Shown here: positions 1 through 7,755 of the stretch, one piece after another
Layout: each line of letters opens with the position of its first letter
Numbering within the stretch: the stretch's first letter is position 1
NCBI GenBank assembly: GCA_020060215.1
Contig: JAGVAP010000131.1
Location: 1 to 39,201, forward strand
DNA: 39,201 bases
Direction: 5' to 3'
Source: Deltaproteobacteria bacterium
GTDB lineage: Bacteria; Desulfobacterota; DSM-4660; Desulfatiglandales; HGW-15
Program-made: the position numbers and the translations under genes
Notes under the pieces: model-generated
What the model was told of the DNA's origin: nothing
Seen by the model: only the letters and a program-made list of their open reading frames with translations
The model's database searches: none

Positions 1-627
1 GCGGCCCTGGTGAACAACCCCGCGCCGGCCGTCGCGCAGGCTGCCGCCCAGGCCCTGGCAGCAACGACCGTCCGAATCGAAGAGAAGCAAAAGGAGATCG
101 AGCAGATCCCGACCACGGTCGGCCCTACGACCACGACCGGCGAAGCCACAACCACGACCGGCGAGCCTACGACCACCGCCGCGGGACCTGCTACGACTTC
201 CGGCGAACCGACAACCACCGCTGCGCCTGATACCACGGCCGCAGCACCCACGACCACGGTCGCTGCGCCCACCACCACGGTGGTCTTCCAGACCACGACT
301 GTGCCGCCCCCCACCATCACCCTGCCGCCCCCGACGATTCCGACGACCACCACAACCACGGCGGCGCCCACCACGACCACAACCACGGTGGCGCCCACCA
401 CGACCACAACCACGGCGGCGCCCACCACGACCACAACCATGGTGGCGCCCACCACGACCACAACCACGGCGGCGCCCACCACGACCACAACCACGGTGGC
501 GCCCACCACGACCACAACCACTCTTCCTTCGGGTACGGAAACGACGACTACGACTTCTACGACAACGACCACGTCCAGTTCAACGACTTCGTCCACGAGT
601 GGTGTTCCTGTGAGTCCACCCCGCTAG
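1..627 (+). CDS. Thr/Pro-rich low-complexity protein, 5' partial
   Basis: The frame is open to the window edge, so the true start is probably upstream; a GTG at 10 is the first start-like codon inside the window. The visible 208 residues begin with an Ala-rich stretch and a short charged segment (EEKQKEIEQI). The rest is almost entirely Thr, Pro, Ala and Ser, including six 9-residue repeats of the type A/V-A-P-TTTTTT (codons 121-174). No catalytic motif or membrane segment is visible. Such segments are usually extracellular, flexible and sometimes glycosylated linkers. The gene sits 72 bp upstream of an outer-membrane barrel gene in an exopolysaccharide locus, so an envelope-associated protein, perhaps the C-terminal tail of a larger one, is the most I can infer. 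Function unknown. Confidence 0.55.
   Translation, partial: AALVNNPAPAVAQAAAQALAATTVRIEEKQKEIEQIPTTVGPTTTTGEATTTTGEPTTTAAGPATTSGEPTTTAAPDTTAAAPTTTVAAPTTTVVFQTTTVPPPTITLPPPTIPTTTTTTAAPTTTTTTVAPTTTTTTAAPTTTTTMVAPTTTTTTAAPTTTTTTVAPTTTTTTLPSGTETTTTTSTTTTTSSSTTSSTSGVPVSPPR
361..522 (+). repeat. Six tandem 27-bp repeats inside the Thr-rich ORF
   Basis: Six in-frame 27-bp units, each encoding nine residues. The first codon alternates GCG and GTG, giving a 54-bp higher-order period. The third copy ends in ATG instead of ACG (Thr to Met) and the last ends in ACT. The units are otherwise identical, which suggests recent expansion or homogenisation. There are no spacers, so this is not a CRISPR array. 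Confidence 0.9.
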
Positions 628-699
628 AAAAGGCGGAGCACACGTGAGGCACAAGAAAGCTATTCTCCAGAGATCAGGACGATCAAGAGGAGAGGACCA

Positions 700-1944
700 A
701 TGAGGAAAGCGTCTTGGGGAGGGATCATATTGCTGGTCTTCGTGACGGGCATGTCACAGAGCGCCATGGCACAGCCTCTTACAGGGGGAAAAATCAATTT
801 CGGAAGACTCGCTGTGGTACCTGGTCTGGCAGTGCAGGAGGTCTACGACGATAACATCTTCCTGACCAACGGGGGTAATGACACCGACGAGCGCGAGGTG
901 TCGGACTGGATCAGTCATATCTACCCCAACCTGCTGCTGAACTATACGCTTGACGGCAGGGGGAGCATCAGCGCAGGGTATCTCGGCGACTATGCGTATT
1001 ACAAGGACAATGACAGCAACGACTACAAGAACCACACGGCATTGTTCAACCTCAACTACACGGCGCCGGGAGGCCTGCTTGCAGGGGTCGAGAATACCTA
1101 CGTGGATGCGGCAGACCCCTTTGGCTCCGAAAACCAGTACAAACTTGGCGTCCAGACCGAGCGATGGAACGACACCCTCAGGACAAACCTCGGTTTCAGG
1201 TTCAGCGACAGGTTCAAGGTCCTGGGCTATTTCAATTGGTACAAGCAGGATTACGACCGGGTCGAGGATTTCAGCCAGGACTATGAGGAGAATGAATTCG
1301 GAGTGGGCTTTCAGATGAGGATTCTCCCGCTCACCTGGGGTTTCATCCGGTATTTCATGGGCGACCGGGACTATTACTCCCACCCCCCCGGATTCGGTAC
1401 CACGGAGGCAAACGATGCGGACTTAGACTGGCAGAGGGTCAACGTGGGGCTTGCATGGGACCCGGAGGGGAAGCTTAGGGGAGAACTGAACTTTGGTTAT
1501 GCATGGAAAGAGTATGAAAATACCTTTTCCCCGACAGGGGGCCGCTACGATGCGGAAGATTCCTTAATCGCCGCAACCAAGATCAGTTACGTCGCCACGG
1601 CAACCACCACGCTGAACTTCACCGTGCTGCGAGCCATCAGGGAAAGCGGCGGAGACAGTCCGGAGTTCTTCGAGGACACGGGCGCAAGCATCGGCCTCAC
1701 TCAGGAGCTCTATTACAGGCTGACGCTTCTTGCGAATTTCGTCTACAGCAGGAACGACTTCAATCTGCCGCTGGAAAAACCCAGGGAGCACGACAATTAC
1801 CTTGCTAACCTCGCACTGGAGTACAAGCTCCTGGACTGGCTCGCTGCGACGACATCGTACACTTACAATCGGAAGGACTCGAACTACCCCGAGGACGAAT
1901 ACGTAGTGAATCAGTTCATGGTTGGATTGAGGGCGCTTTATTAG
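700..1944 (+). CDS. Outer-membrane beta-barrel protein of the exopolysaccharide locus
   Basis: 414 residues. A signal peptide (residues 1-24, cut after SAMA, before QPLTGG) is followed by a long alternating, Tyr/Asp/Asn-rich sequence typical of a transmembrane beta-barrel. Aromatic residues close the strands and the chain ends in ALY, an outer-membrane type C-terminal aromatic. It resembles the uncharacterised barrel proteins found next to Wza/Wzc genes in exopolysaccharide clusters (putative beta-barrel porin family BBP2_2), but I assign the family from appearance only. A GGAG-type ribosome site (GAGGAGAGGACC) sits just before the ATG. Position upstream of a Wza-like export lipoprotein suggests a role in polymer passage through, or attachment at, the outer membrane. 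Confidence 0.75.
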   Translation: MRKASWGGIILLVFVTGMSQSAMAQPLTGGKINFGRLAVVPGLAVQEVYDDNIFLTNGGNDTDEREVSDWISHIYPNLLLNYTLDGRGSISAGYLGDYAYYKDNDSNDYKNHTALFNLNYTAPGGLLAGVENTYVDAADPFGSENQYKLGVQTERWNDTLRTNLGFRFSDRFKVLGYFNWYKQDYDRVEDFSQDYEENEFGVGFQMRILPLTWGFIRYFMGDRDYYSHPPGFGTTEANDADLDWQRVNVGLAWDPEGKLRGELNFGYAWKEYENTFSPTGGRYDAEDSLIAATKISYVATATTTLNFTVLRAIRESGGDSPEFFEDTGASIGLTQELYYRLTLLANFVYSRNDFNLPLEKPREHDNYLANLALEYKLLDWLAATTSYTYNRKDSNYPEDEYVVNQFMVGLRALY

Positions 1945-1958
1945 CGCGATCAGCCCAG

Positions 1959-2090
1959 CCGCCGGCCGAGGCCAGTTTGATCGAACAGGAAAACTTTACA
2001 GGGTATCGGGGGTCGGGGGTCAGCCTGGTAGTTCATCGATTTCCTGAGACCTGAACACTGAAACCTGAAACCTCTGCGTGACGAAGTTCC
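1959..2090. repeat. Dispersed ~130-bp element, copy A
   Basis: It begins with a nearly invariant block containing AGTTTGATCGAACAGGAAA and ends with TGACGAAGTT. Between these ends are word repeats in both orientations (TCGGGGGTC words, then CCTGAACACTGAAACCTGAA). The same order of blocks recurs at 35787-35922, with the left end almost identical over about 35 bp and the middle more diverged. Confidence 0.8.
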
Positions 2091-2136
2091 GTACTGGCAG
2101 TCAGCTCTCAGCTCTTCACCGGCAAGAATTCATCAC

Positions 2137-2207
2137 CTGTAGGAGCAAGGTCCCGCTTGCGATTCCTTCAACCCCTTAGAGATCGCAAGCATAGCTTGCT
2201 CCTACAG
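2137..2207. repeat. REP-like palindrome with GTAGGAGC ends
   Basis: The left arm CTGTAGGAGCAAG plus CTTGCGAT and the right arm ATCGCAAG plus CTTGCTCCTACAG are reverse complements, apart from a short mismatched patch in the stem. The GTAGGAGC head is shared with the palindrome at 33342-33404. The form matches REP elements of the type associated with RAYT transposases; no such gene is in the window. Confidence 0.75.
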
Positions 2208-2498
2208 AAGAACCTCCGAGGATACCTGCATCTTAAGCGCCAAGCGCGTAACGCATGGCGCAAGCCCTGGCGGGGGTGTTCTCTGTAACCTCTAAACTTC
2301 TCAGCTTCTCAACTTCTGAGTATTCGTCCGCATCTCTTCAACCTAGAGTTTCCAGCCAAAATAGTGTAGGCACTAACGACCGGTTTGCCGATGGCAAGCG
2401 CATAGCGCCAAAAGCACAGCGCATAGTGCAACAAGCGCAAGGACACAGCTGGTTTCAATTCACCCTGAATCCTGTATCGAGTTTTCCACGGGTATAAC

Positions 2499-3560
2499 AT
2501 GAATAACTGCTTACACGTTCGTTTCTTGGTCATATACGCCATGGCCGCCTTCGTTCTCGGCTGCGTGACCACAGGTGATGATGTGGTTCGAGTTACTTCT
2601 CTACAGGGGGCGGACTCAGGTGGACTGAAGCCTCAGGAACGGGCGCAGATCGAGGAGCTTAAGAGGACCCGAGCGGAATCCAACATGAACCCTGGGCTGA
2701 ACGCTGAAATCGAGAAGACTCCTCACTACAGCATTGAAGAATACCTTGCAAAACACCCTAATGCACTGGGCAGCGCAGTCGGCCAGGATTACAGGGTGGG
2801 CGGGTACGATGTGCTAAATATAATCGTTTACGAGGAAAAGGACTTATCCCGGCAGGCGGTAAGGGTCTCGGCGGATGGGTTCATTACTTTTCCCCTGGTG
2901 GGTCGTCTTCATGTGGACAATAGGACGCCGTCTGAGATTGAAATGCTCATATCGCGGAAACTGGCGGAGGAGCAATATCTCCTGGACGCCCATGTCTCCG
3001 TGATGGTAACGGATTACAGGAGCAAGCAGTACCTGGTTTTGGGGGCGGTAAATAACCCCGGGAGCCATGCCCTGCAGGCCCAGGAACGGGTGCTTGATGC
3101 CCTTTCAAAGGCCGGCGGACTTCGAACGGAGAAGGTAGGCAAAAGGGCAATGGTGATCAGGGCCGAAAACCCGAACACCGCAAGAGAGCAAAAGATCGTC
3201 ATCAACATCGATCTCCAGGGGTTGCTTAAGGGCAAGGACCAGGTCTCCAACATACACCTACTGGACAAGGATGTGCTCTTTATCCCGGCCGCGGAGTATT
3301 TCTTCATCATGGGCCAGGTGAAGAGTCCGGGATCCTACGCCATACCGGAAAAGGAGATTACACTGGTGGAGGCTATCAGCCTTGCCGGGGGATTCACCCC
3401 CATAGCGGCCCGCAATCGGACCCGCATCCTCCGCATGGAGGAGGGCGTGGAAAAGATCATACATGTGAAAGTGGATGCGATAACCACGGAGGGCATGAAG
3501 ATCAAGGATGTGGTGATCCAGCCGAACGATGTGATCATCGTACCGGAGAGTTTCTTCTAA
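2499..3560 (+). CDS. wza: Wza/GumB-like polysaccharide export lipoprotein
   Basis: 353 residues. The N-terminus carries a lipoprotein signal with lipobox VLGC (Cys22). A Poly_export domain follows (about residues 92-165, with YRVGGYDVLNIIVYEEKDLS and GFITFPLVGRL), then two SLBB-type beta-grasp modules (about 172-260 and 265-350; VLGAVNNPGSHAL and IMGQVKSPGSYAI are the typical module starts). Family members form an outer-membrane multimer that exports capsule or exopolysaccharide and docks on the Wzc-type kinase, which is encoded downstream at 4362. The length fits the family. The ATG has only a weak upstream ribosome site. The gene symbol is by family resemblance; the polymer is unknown. Confidence 0.88.
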   Translation: MNNCLHVRFLVIYAMAAFVLGCVTTGDDVVRVTSLQGADSGGLKPQERAQIEELKRTRAESNMNPGLNAEIEKTPHYSIEEYLAKHPNALGSAVGQDYRVGGYDVLNIIVYEEKDLSRQAVRVSADGFITFPLVGRLHVDNRTPSEIEMLISRKLAEEQYLLDAHVSVMVTDYRSKQYLVLGAVNNPGSHALQAQERVLDALSKAGGLRTEKVGKRAMVIRAENPNTAREQKIVINIDLQGLLKGKDQVSNIHLLDKDVLFIPAAEYFFIMGQVKSPGSYAIPEKEITLVEAISLAGGFTPIAARNRTRILRMEEGVEKIIHVKVDAITTEGMKIKDVVIQPNDVIIVPESFF

Positions 3561-3564
3561 GCGG

Positions 3565-3769
3565 CTCACGCAAAGGCGCAAAGACGCCAAGGTTTGACAA
3601 AAGAAAGGACGCGGCGCAAAGGGGAAGAGGGTTCGCGAATAGGCTAATACGCGGGGTGAACTGCAAAACTGACAGAAGCAACGCACGACAAATCCAGAGA
3701 CGACTCTTGTTATGAACTTCCGTCTTTTCAAGCTTTCCACCCTTTCGCGACTTTGCGCCTTTGCGTGAG
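3565..3769. repeat. Inverted pair of CGCAAAGGCGCAAAG words, left of the GxxExxY gene
   Basis: The left arm at 3565-3592 (CTCACGCAAAGGCGCAAAG and on) is answered by its reverse complement at 3740-3769 (CGACTTTGCGCCTTTGCGTG). The pair starts 5 bp after the wza stop. The same words form a second inverted group on the other side of the small gene at 3808. Confidence 0.85.
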
Positions 3770-3807
3770 GCATCTTTCTCTTTTAGCCTTTGCATGAGGT
3801 TTTCTTT

Positions 3808-4174
3808 ATGAACGAGAACCGCATTGCAAGAGAGATCGTCTATGCTGCGTTCAAGGTGCATAAGAAACTTGGGCCCGGGCTTCTCGAGAGTGTCTATGAA
3901 GCCGTATTAGCCCTTGAGTTGGAGAAAAAAGGGCTCCCCGTTAAGAGACAAGTGCCGATCGGCATAGCCTACGAAGGCCTTACCTTCGATGAGGGATTTC
4001 GTGCAGACTTGGTTGTTGGGGATGATGTTATCGTCGAACTGAAATCCATTGAGGAGAACATCGACCGTTCACAAAAAGCAGCTGCTAACGTATTTGAGGC
4101 TGTCAGACAAACGGCTTGGATTGCTGATCAACTTTGGGTCTGAGCTCATTCGTGATGGGATATACAGGGTATAA
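3808..4174 (+). pseudogene. GxxExxY-family (PD-(D/E)XK-like) protein, frameshifted
   Basis: The N-terminal part (ATG at 3808, GAGG at 3796-3799) reads MNENRIAREIVYAAFKVHKK, then the family signature G-LLESVYE, then FRADLVV and VELKS. The Asp and the E-x-K are the expected PD-(D/E)XK nuclease-type residues. In this frame the conserved C-terminus is missing and the ORF ends at 4143. From 4067 another frame reads VHKKQLLTYLRL, then KRLGLLINFG and IRDGIYRV, stop at 4174, which is exactly the family's usual C-terminus. One base too many, or two too few, near 4063-4069 explains this. An earlier in-frame TTG at 3790 has no ribosome site. The gene sits between wza and wzc, bracketed by inverted repeats. 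The role of the family is unknown; the family call is firm. The frameshift could be real, a sequencing error or a programmed shift. Confidence 0.85.
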
Positions 4175-4194
4175 CCTTCCTGAATGAAAGAGGG

Positions 4195-4339
4195 ACTCAC
4201 GCAAAGGCGCAAAGACGCTAATTTATCTGAACTAACAAAACGAACCTTTTGCATCTTTGCGTGACACTCTCTTTTCTTTGCGGCGTCATCTTTTTGGGCT
4301 TTTACACCTTGGCGACTTTGCGCCTTTGCGTGAGACTCT
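4195..4339. repeat. Inverted group of CGCAAAGGCGCAAAG words, right of the GxxExxY gene
   Basis: A forward arm at 4195-4221 (ACTCACGCAAAGGCGCAAAG) is followed by reverse-complement arms at 4249-4269 and 4308-4339 (CGACTTTGCGCCTTTGCGTG). It ends about 20 bp before the wzc start and mirrors the group at 3565-3769. Confidence 0.85.
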
Positions 4340-4361
4340 TCATTTGTAGTTGAGGTACGAC

Positions 4362-6641
4362 ATGGACGAGAACAGGGAAGAACAGCAGATTGATCTTCGG
4401 GACTACCTCCGGGTACTCATCAAGCGCAGATGGACCATCATTGCGGTATTCGCGATTATCTTGATAACAGTTTCCATTCAGACCTTTACCGCTACGCCCA
4501 TTTTTCAGGCGACCACCCGCCTTGTGATTGAGAAGGAAAACCCGAAAGTTGTGTCTATTCAGGAGGTTATGGCCATAGACGCTTCAGGCACCGAGTATTA
4601 TCAGACCCAACATAAGATCATCGAGAGCCGAGTAGTGGCAAGGGAGGTGATCAAGCGCCTCAGGCTGGATGAGAACGAGGAGTTCGTACCCAAAGGAAAG
4701 GAGGGGGTTATCTCGCGTATAAAGCGATCCATTCGAGGGGGAATCTCTTCCTTTAAGAATTTGCTTCGATCGCCACCCAGAGACGCCAGAGCCCCCATGC
4801 AGGAGTCGGACGCAGGTCCGGAAGACTCGGGTCTCGTGTCCGATTTCATATCCAGAATCAGCGTATCACCGGTCGGAAACAGCCGCTTGGTCGACGTGGG
4901 TTTTAAGGCCAAAGACAAGGCTCTAGCCGCAAAGGTCGTCAATACGCTTGCGAACGCTTACATCGACAAGAACCTCGAGACAAAACTCAGGGCGGCTCAA
5001 GATGCGGTGAGGTGGCTTAATGATCGGATAGAGGAAGAACGAAAAAAGGTTGAAAAGGCAGAGCAGGCGCTGCTTCGATACAAGGAGCGGCATAATATCA
5101 TCACCGATTTCTCAAGCGACATCGAAAAGGTGACCGCGCAGAAGCTTGCACAACTCAACCAGCAGGTTGTGGATGCTGAATCAAAGCGCGTCGAGGCGGA
5201 GACAAAATACAAGCAGGCAGCAGCCCTGTCCAATACGCCGGATATGATGGACTCCATCCCTGAGGTCTTGAACAACTCCATGATCCAGCAGATCAAGGCC
5301 ATGGAAGTGGAGCTTTACAAGAAAACATCGGAGCTTTCCAAGAAGTACGGCGAGAGACATCCACAGATGGTGGCGATCGAATCCGAGCTTGGCACGCTGC
5401 AGTCCAGGAAAAAACTAGAGATCCAGAGGGTGATCAATTCGTTAAAGAATCAGTACCAGGTCGCCCTTGCCAGGGAGAATTCCCTGAAGGCCGCGCTCGA
5501 GAAGCAGAAGAACGAATCCCTGGACCTAAACCAGAAGGCGATAGAGTACGGTGTCCTCCAGCGGGAGGCGGAGAGCGCAAGGCAGATGTATGACCTCCTG
5601 ATCAAGCGCTTCAAGGAGACCTCGCTGACCGAGGACATGCAAACCGGTAACATCCGTATCATTGACCGTGCTGAGGTCCCCACCGTCCCTATAAAGCCGA
5701 AAAAGCGCCAGAACATTCTGCTCGCTATCGTAGTCGGCCTTATGGCCGGAGTCGGTTTGGCGTTCTTCTTCGAGTATCTTGACAACACCGTAAAGCTTCC
5801 GGAGGACATAAAGAGGCATCTTAAAGCGCCTTATCTCGGCCCTGTGCCGATGTTTGCCATGAACGGCGCAGGTGTCCAAACGACGGAAAGGTTGCCCGAT
5901 CTTGTAACGGTCCACGCGCCCAAATCCACGGCGAGCGAGGCCTACAGGGGTATCCGTACCAATATCCTTTTCTCTTCTGCCGAACATGCGCCTCAAGTCA
6001 TCCTTGTCAGCAGTGCTGGCCCCTTGGAAGGAAAATCAGTGACGAGTGCGAATTTGGCCGTTACGATGGCTCAGTCCGGTGCCGGAACCCTGCTCGTGGA
6101 TTGCGATCTCAGGAAGCCGACCGTTCACAAGATCTTCAGAGTGCCAAGGGACAAGGGGCTTTCAAACCTCCTCGTGGGCGCCTGCGGATTCGATGAAGCG
6201 CTTACGAAAACTTCGGTTCCGAATCTGGAGGTCATCCCCTGTGGATCCATCCCGCCCAATCCATCCGAACTCCTAGGATCATCGAGGATGGCCAAGCTCC
6301 TAGAGGCGCTCCGAAAGAAATACAGCAAAGTCATCATTGATTCTCCTCCCCTCACAGCCGTTGCGGATGCGGTGGTGCTTGCCAAAATGGCCGATGGAGT
6401 TATCGTGGTGGTTCGCGCTGCGGATACGCCGAAGGAGATCGTCAAGAACGGCCTGGCCCAGCTTCACAGTGTCAACGCCAAAGTGTTGGGGGTGGTCCTG
6501 AACGGCGTGAATATGGGGAGGGAAGGCTACTACTATTACCAATACTACTATTATTACTACGGCGAAGACGGGAAAGATTCGCGAGTGACGAAAAGGAAGA
6601 AGAGGACGGAGGGCGGCGACGGCAAGGCGGTGAATGCGTGA
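4362..6641 (+). CDS. wzc: Wzc-like polysaccharide co-polymerase / tyrosine autokinase
   Basis: 759 residues. The Wzz-type chain-length domain comes first, with a membrane helix at about 28-48 (WTIIAVFAIILITVSI). A long coiled coil follows (about 205-410), then the second membrane helix (ILLAIVVGLMAGVGLAFFF). The C-terminal BY-kinase domain has Walker A GPLEGKS (Lys558), Walker A' LLVDCDLRKP and Walker B KVIIDSPPL. The tail has a cluster of ten tyrosines broken by one Gln (about Tyr723-Tyr733), the autophosphorylation cluster. Start: TTG at 4350 is possible, but GAGG at 4352-4355 is well placed for ATG at 4362. It works with the Wza-like lipoprotein (2499) and is presumably dephosphorylated by the PHP-type phosphatase at 6883. 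The symbol is by family; GumC/EpsC-type names would fit equally. Confidence 0.9.
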   Translation: MDENREEQQIDLRDYLRVLIKRRWTIIAVFAIILITVSIQTFTATPIFQATTRLVIEKENPKVVSIQEVMAIDASGTEYYQTQHKIIESRVVAREVIKRLRLDENEEFVPKGKEGVISRIKRSIRGGISSFKNLLRSPPRDARAPMQESDAGPEDSGLVSDFISRISVSPVGNSRLVDVGFKAKDKALAAKVVNTLANAYIDKNLETKLRAAQDAVRWLNDRIEEERKKVEKAEQALLRYKERHNIITDFSSDIEKVTAQKLAQLNQQVVDAESKRVEAETKYKQAAALSNTPDMMDSIPEVLNNSMIQQIKAMEVELYKKTSELSKKYGERHPQMVAIESELGTLQSRKKLEIQRVINSLKNQYQVALARENSLKAALEKQKNESLDLNQKAIEYGVLQREAESARQMYDLLIKRFKETSLTEDMQTGNIRIIDRAEVPTVPIKPKKRQNILLAIVVGLMAGVGLAFFFEYLDNTVKLPEDIKRHLKAPYLGPVPMFAMNGAGVQTTERLPDLVTVHAPKSTASEAYRGIRTNILFSSAEHAPQVILVSSAGPLEGKSVTSANLAVTMAQSGAGTLLVDCDLRKPTVHKIFRVPRDKGLSNLLVGACGFDEALTKTSVPNLEVIPCGSIPPNPSELLGSSRMAKLLEALRKKYSKVIIDSPPLTAVADAVVLAKMADGVIVVVRAADTPKEIVKNGLAQLHSVNAKVLGVVLNGVNMGREGYYYYQYYYYYYGEDGKDSRVTKRKKRTEGGDGKAVNA

Positions 6642-6644
6642 GGC

Positions 6645-6877
6645 AAGATGCAGGCCGCAGGATCCAAGATCCAGGATACAGGATGAGCGATGCAGGATAA
6701 AGGATTTAGGTATCATCTCCCCCGATTTGCAGACGTAGAGATTTTTGGCAGCTCACATCGAGTATCTCCCACAAGAGTATCACCCATGCGCTTCGCCGGC
6801 TTTTGACGCTTCGCGCATTTCTTTCTGACTTCCATCCTGTATTATGCAATCCTGGATCCATCTTCCTCCTGCATCTT
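6645..6877. repeat. Inverted pair of GATGCAGGATACAGGAT words
   Basis: The arm at 6645-6685 (AAGATGCAGG, GGATCCA, ATACAGGATG) is matched in reverse complement at 6833-6877, leaving about 150 bp between arms with no gene. The same words recur at about 7716-7745, 9531-9551, 10705-10795, 18955-19045 and 37571-37818. Confidence 0.75.
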
Positions 6878-6882
6878 GAACC

Positions 6883-7647
6883 ATGATTGACATCCATTGC
6901 CACATCCTCCCCGGGCTCGACGACGGACCGCAGGATCCTGGAGAAAGCCTCGCCATGGCCCGGCGTGCCCTGAAGGACGGGGTGAATACCATTGTCGCCA
7001 CTCCCCACACCCTGGATGGGCTGTATGTGAACAGCCGGAGCGTGATCGCAGGCGCCGCCGAATCGCTTCGCGCTGCGTTGATCCGCGAAAAGATCGACCT
7101 CCGGATCTGCACCGGCGCCGATGTTCATCTTTGCCCCAATCTGCTGGAAAGAGTGGAAGAGGGGACGGCCACCACGATCGATGAGAACGGAAAATACCTG
7201 CTGCTCGAACTCCCGCCAATGAACATCCCTGATCGACTCAAGAATGAGATATTCTCCCTCAAGATCAACGGCATCACCCCCATCATCACCCATCCCGAGC
7301 GCCATCCTGCAATGCAGCGGGACCTGGGCATTCTCCATGAGCTTGTCTCCATGGGCGCCCTGGCCCAGGTCACGGCCATGAGCATCACCGGCGAATTCGG
7401 TCTCCCGGTGATGGCATGCGCCCGGGCCATGCTGGATCTCCGTTTGATCCACGTGATCGCGAGCGATGCCCATTCCGCTGAGAGCAGGCCGCCCGTCCTG
7501 TCGCGTGCCGTAGAAGAGTCGGCGGAGATCCTGGGGAGCCAGGAAGAGGCGGAAGACATGGTCCTGCGGACACCGGCCGCCATCCTGGAAGGCGCGCCCG
7601 TGGAGGCGGCCGCACCCCGTCCCGTGAAGAAGAAGATGAGAAGTTGA
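6883..7647 (+). CDS. PHP-domain tyrosine-protein phosphatase, CpsB/CapC/YwqE family
   Basis: 254 residues. The N-terminus MIDIHCHILPGLDDGP is diagnostic for the metal-dependent PHP phosphatases that dephosphorylate BY-kinases. Further metal-ligand motifs are ATPHT (about 45), THPERH (about 140) and ASDAHS (about 195). The usual family length is about 250. The gene follows the Wzc-like kinase, its expected substrate. The last codons (MRS, stop) run into a GAGAAGTTGAGAAGTTC word repeat. Cytoplasmic; controls polymer length or export by resetting kinase phosphorylation. Confidence 0.9.
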   Translation: MIDIHCHILPGLDDGPQDPGESLAMARRALKDGVNTIVATPHTLDGLYVNSRSVIAGAAESLRAALIREKIDLRICTGADVHLCPNLLERVEEGTATTIDENGKYLLLELPPMNIPDRLKNEIFSLKINGITPIITHPERHPAMQRDLGILHELVSMGALAQVTAMSITGEFGLPVMACARAMLDLRLIHVIASDAHSAESRPPVLSRAVEESAEILGSQEEAEDMVLRTPAAILEGAPVEAAAPRPVKKKMRS

Positions 7648-7755
7648 GAAGTTCAGAAGTTGAGAGTGGCCGGGTCGAAGATGTCACGTTGGCATAGAAC
7701 TCGCATACCTTTTTCCCTGAATCCTGCATCTTGTATCCTGCATCGGGAGTAAGAA

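Larger units (their letters stand above)
1945..2498. other. 554-bp gap holding several repeat families
   Basis: No credible gene. In order: one copy of a dispersed element of about 130 bp (1959-2090), a GTAGGAGC palindrome (2137-2207), a word repeat of the CTTCTCAGCTTCTCAACTTC type (about 2295-2320; the same words occur in reverse at 7636-7664), and GCGCATAGCGC-type words (about 2393-2440; also near 9485-9510 and 35750-35780). A promoter for the downstream wza-like gene must lie here, but I cannot single one out. Confidence 0.6.

Noticed and set aside
317..517. ORF on the - strand with a WSWWAPPWL repeat
   Set aside because: It is the complement of the 27-bp Thr-coding repeats; composition is absurd for a protein.
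361..522. CRISPR-like array
   Set aside because: Units are contiguous with no spacers and are in frame within a Thr-rich ORF.
2255..2497. 80-codon ORF in the OMP-wza gap
   Set aside because: Composed of repeat words of three families; no start context.
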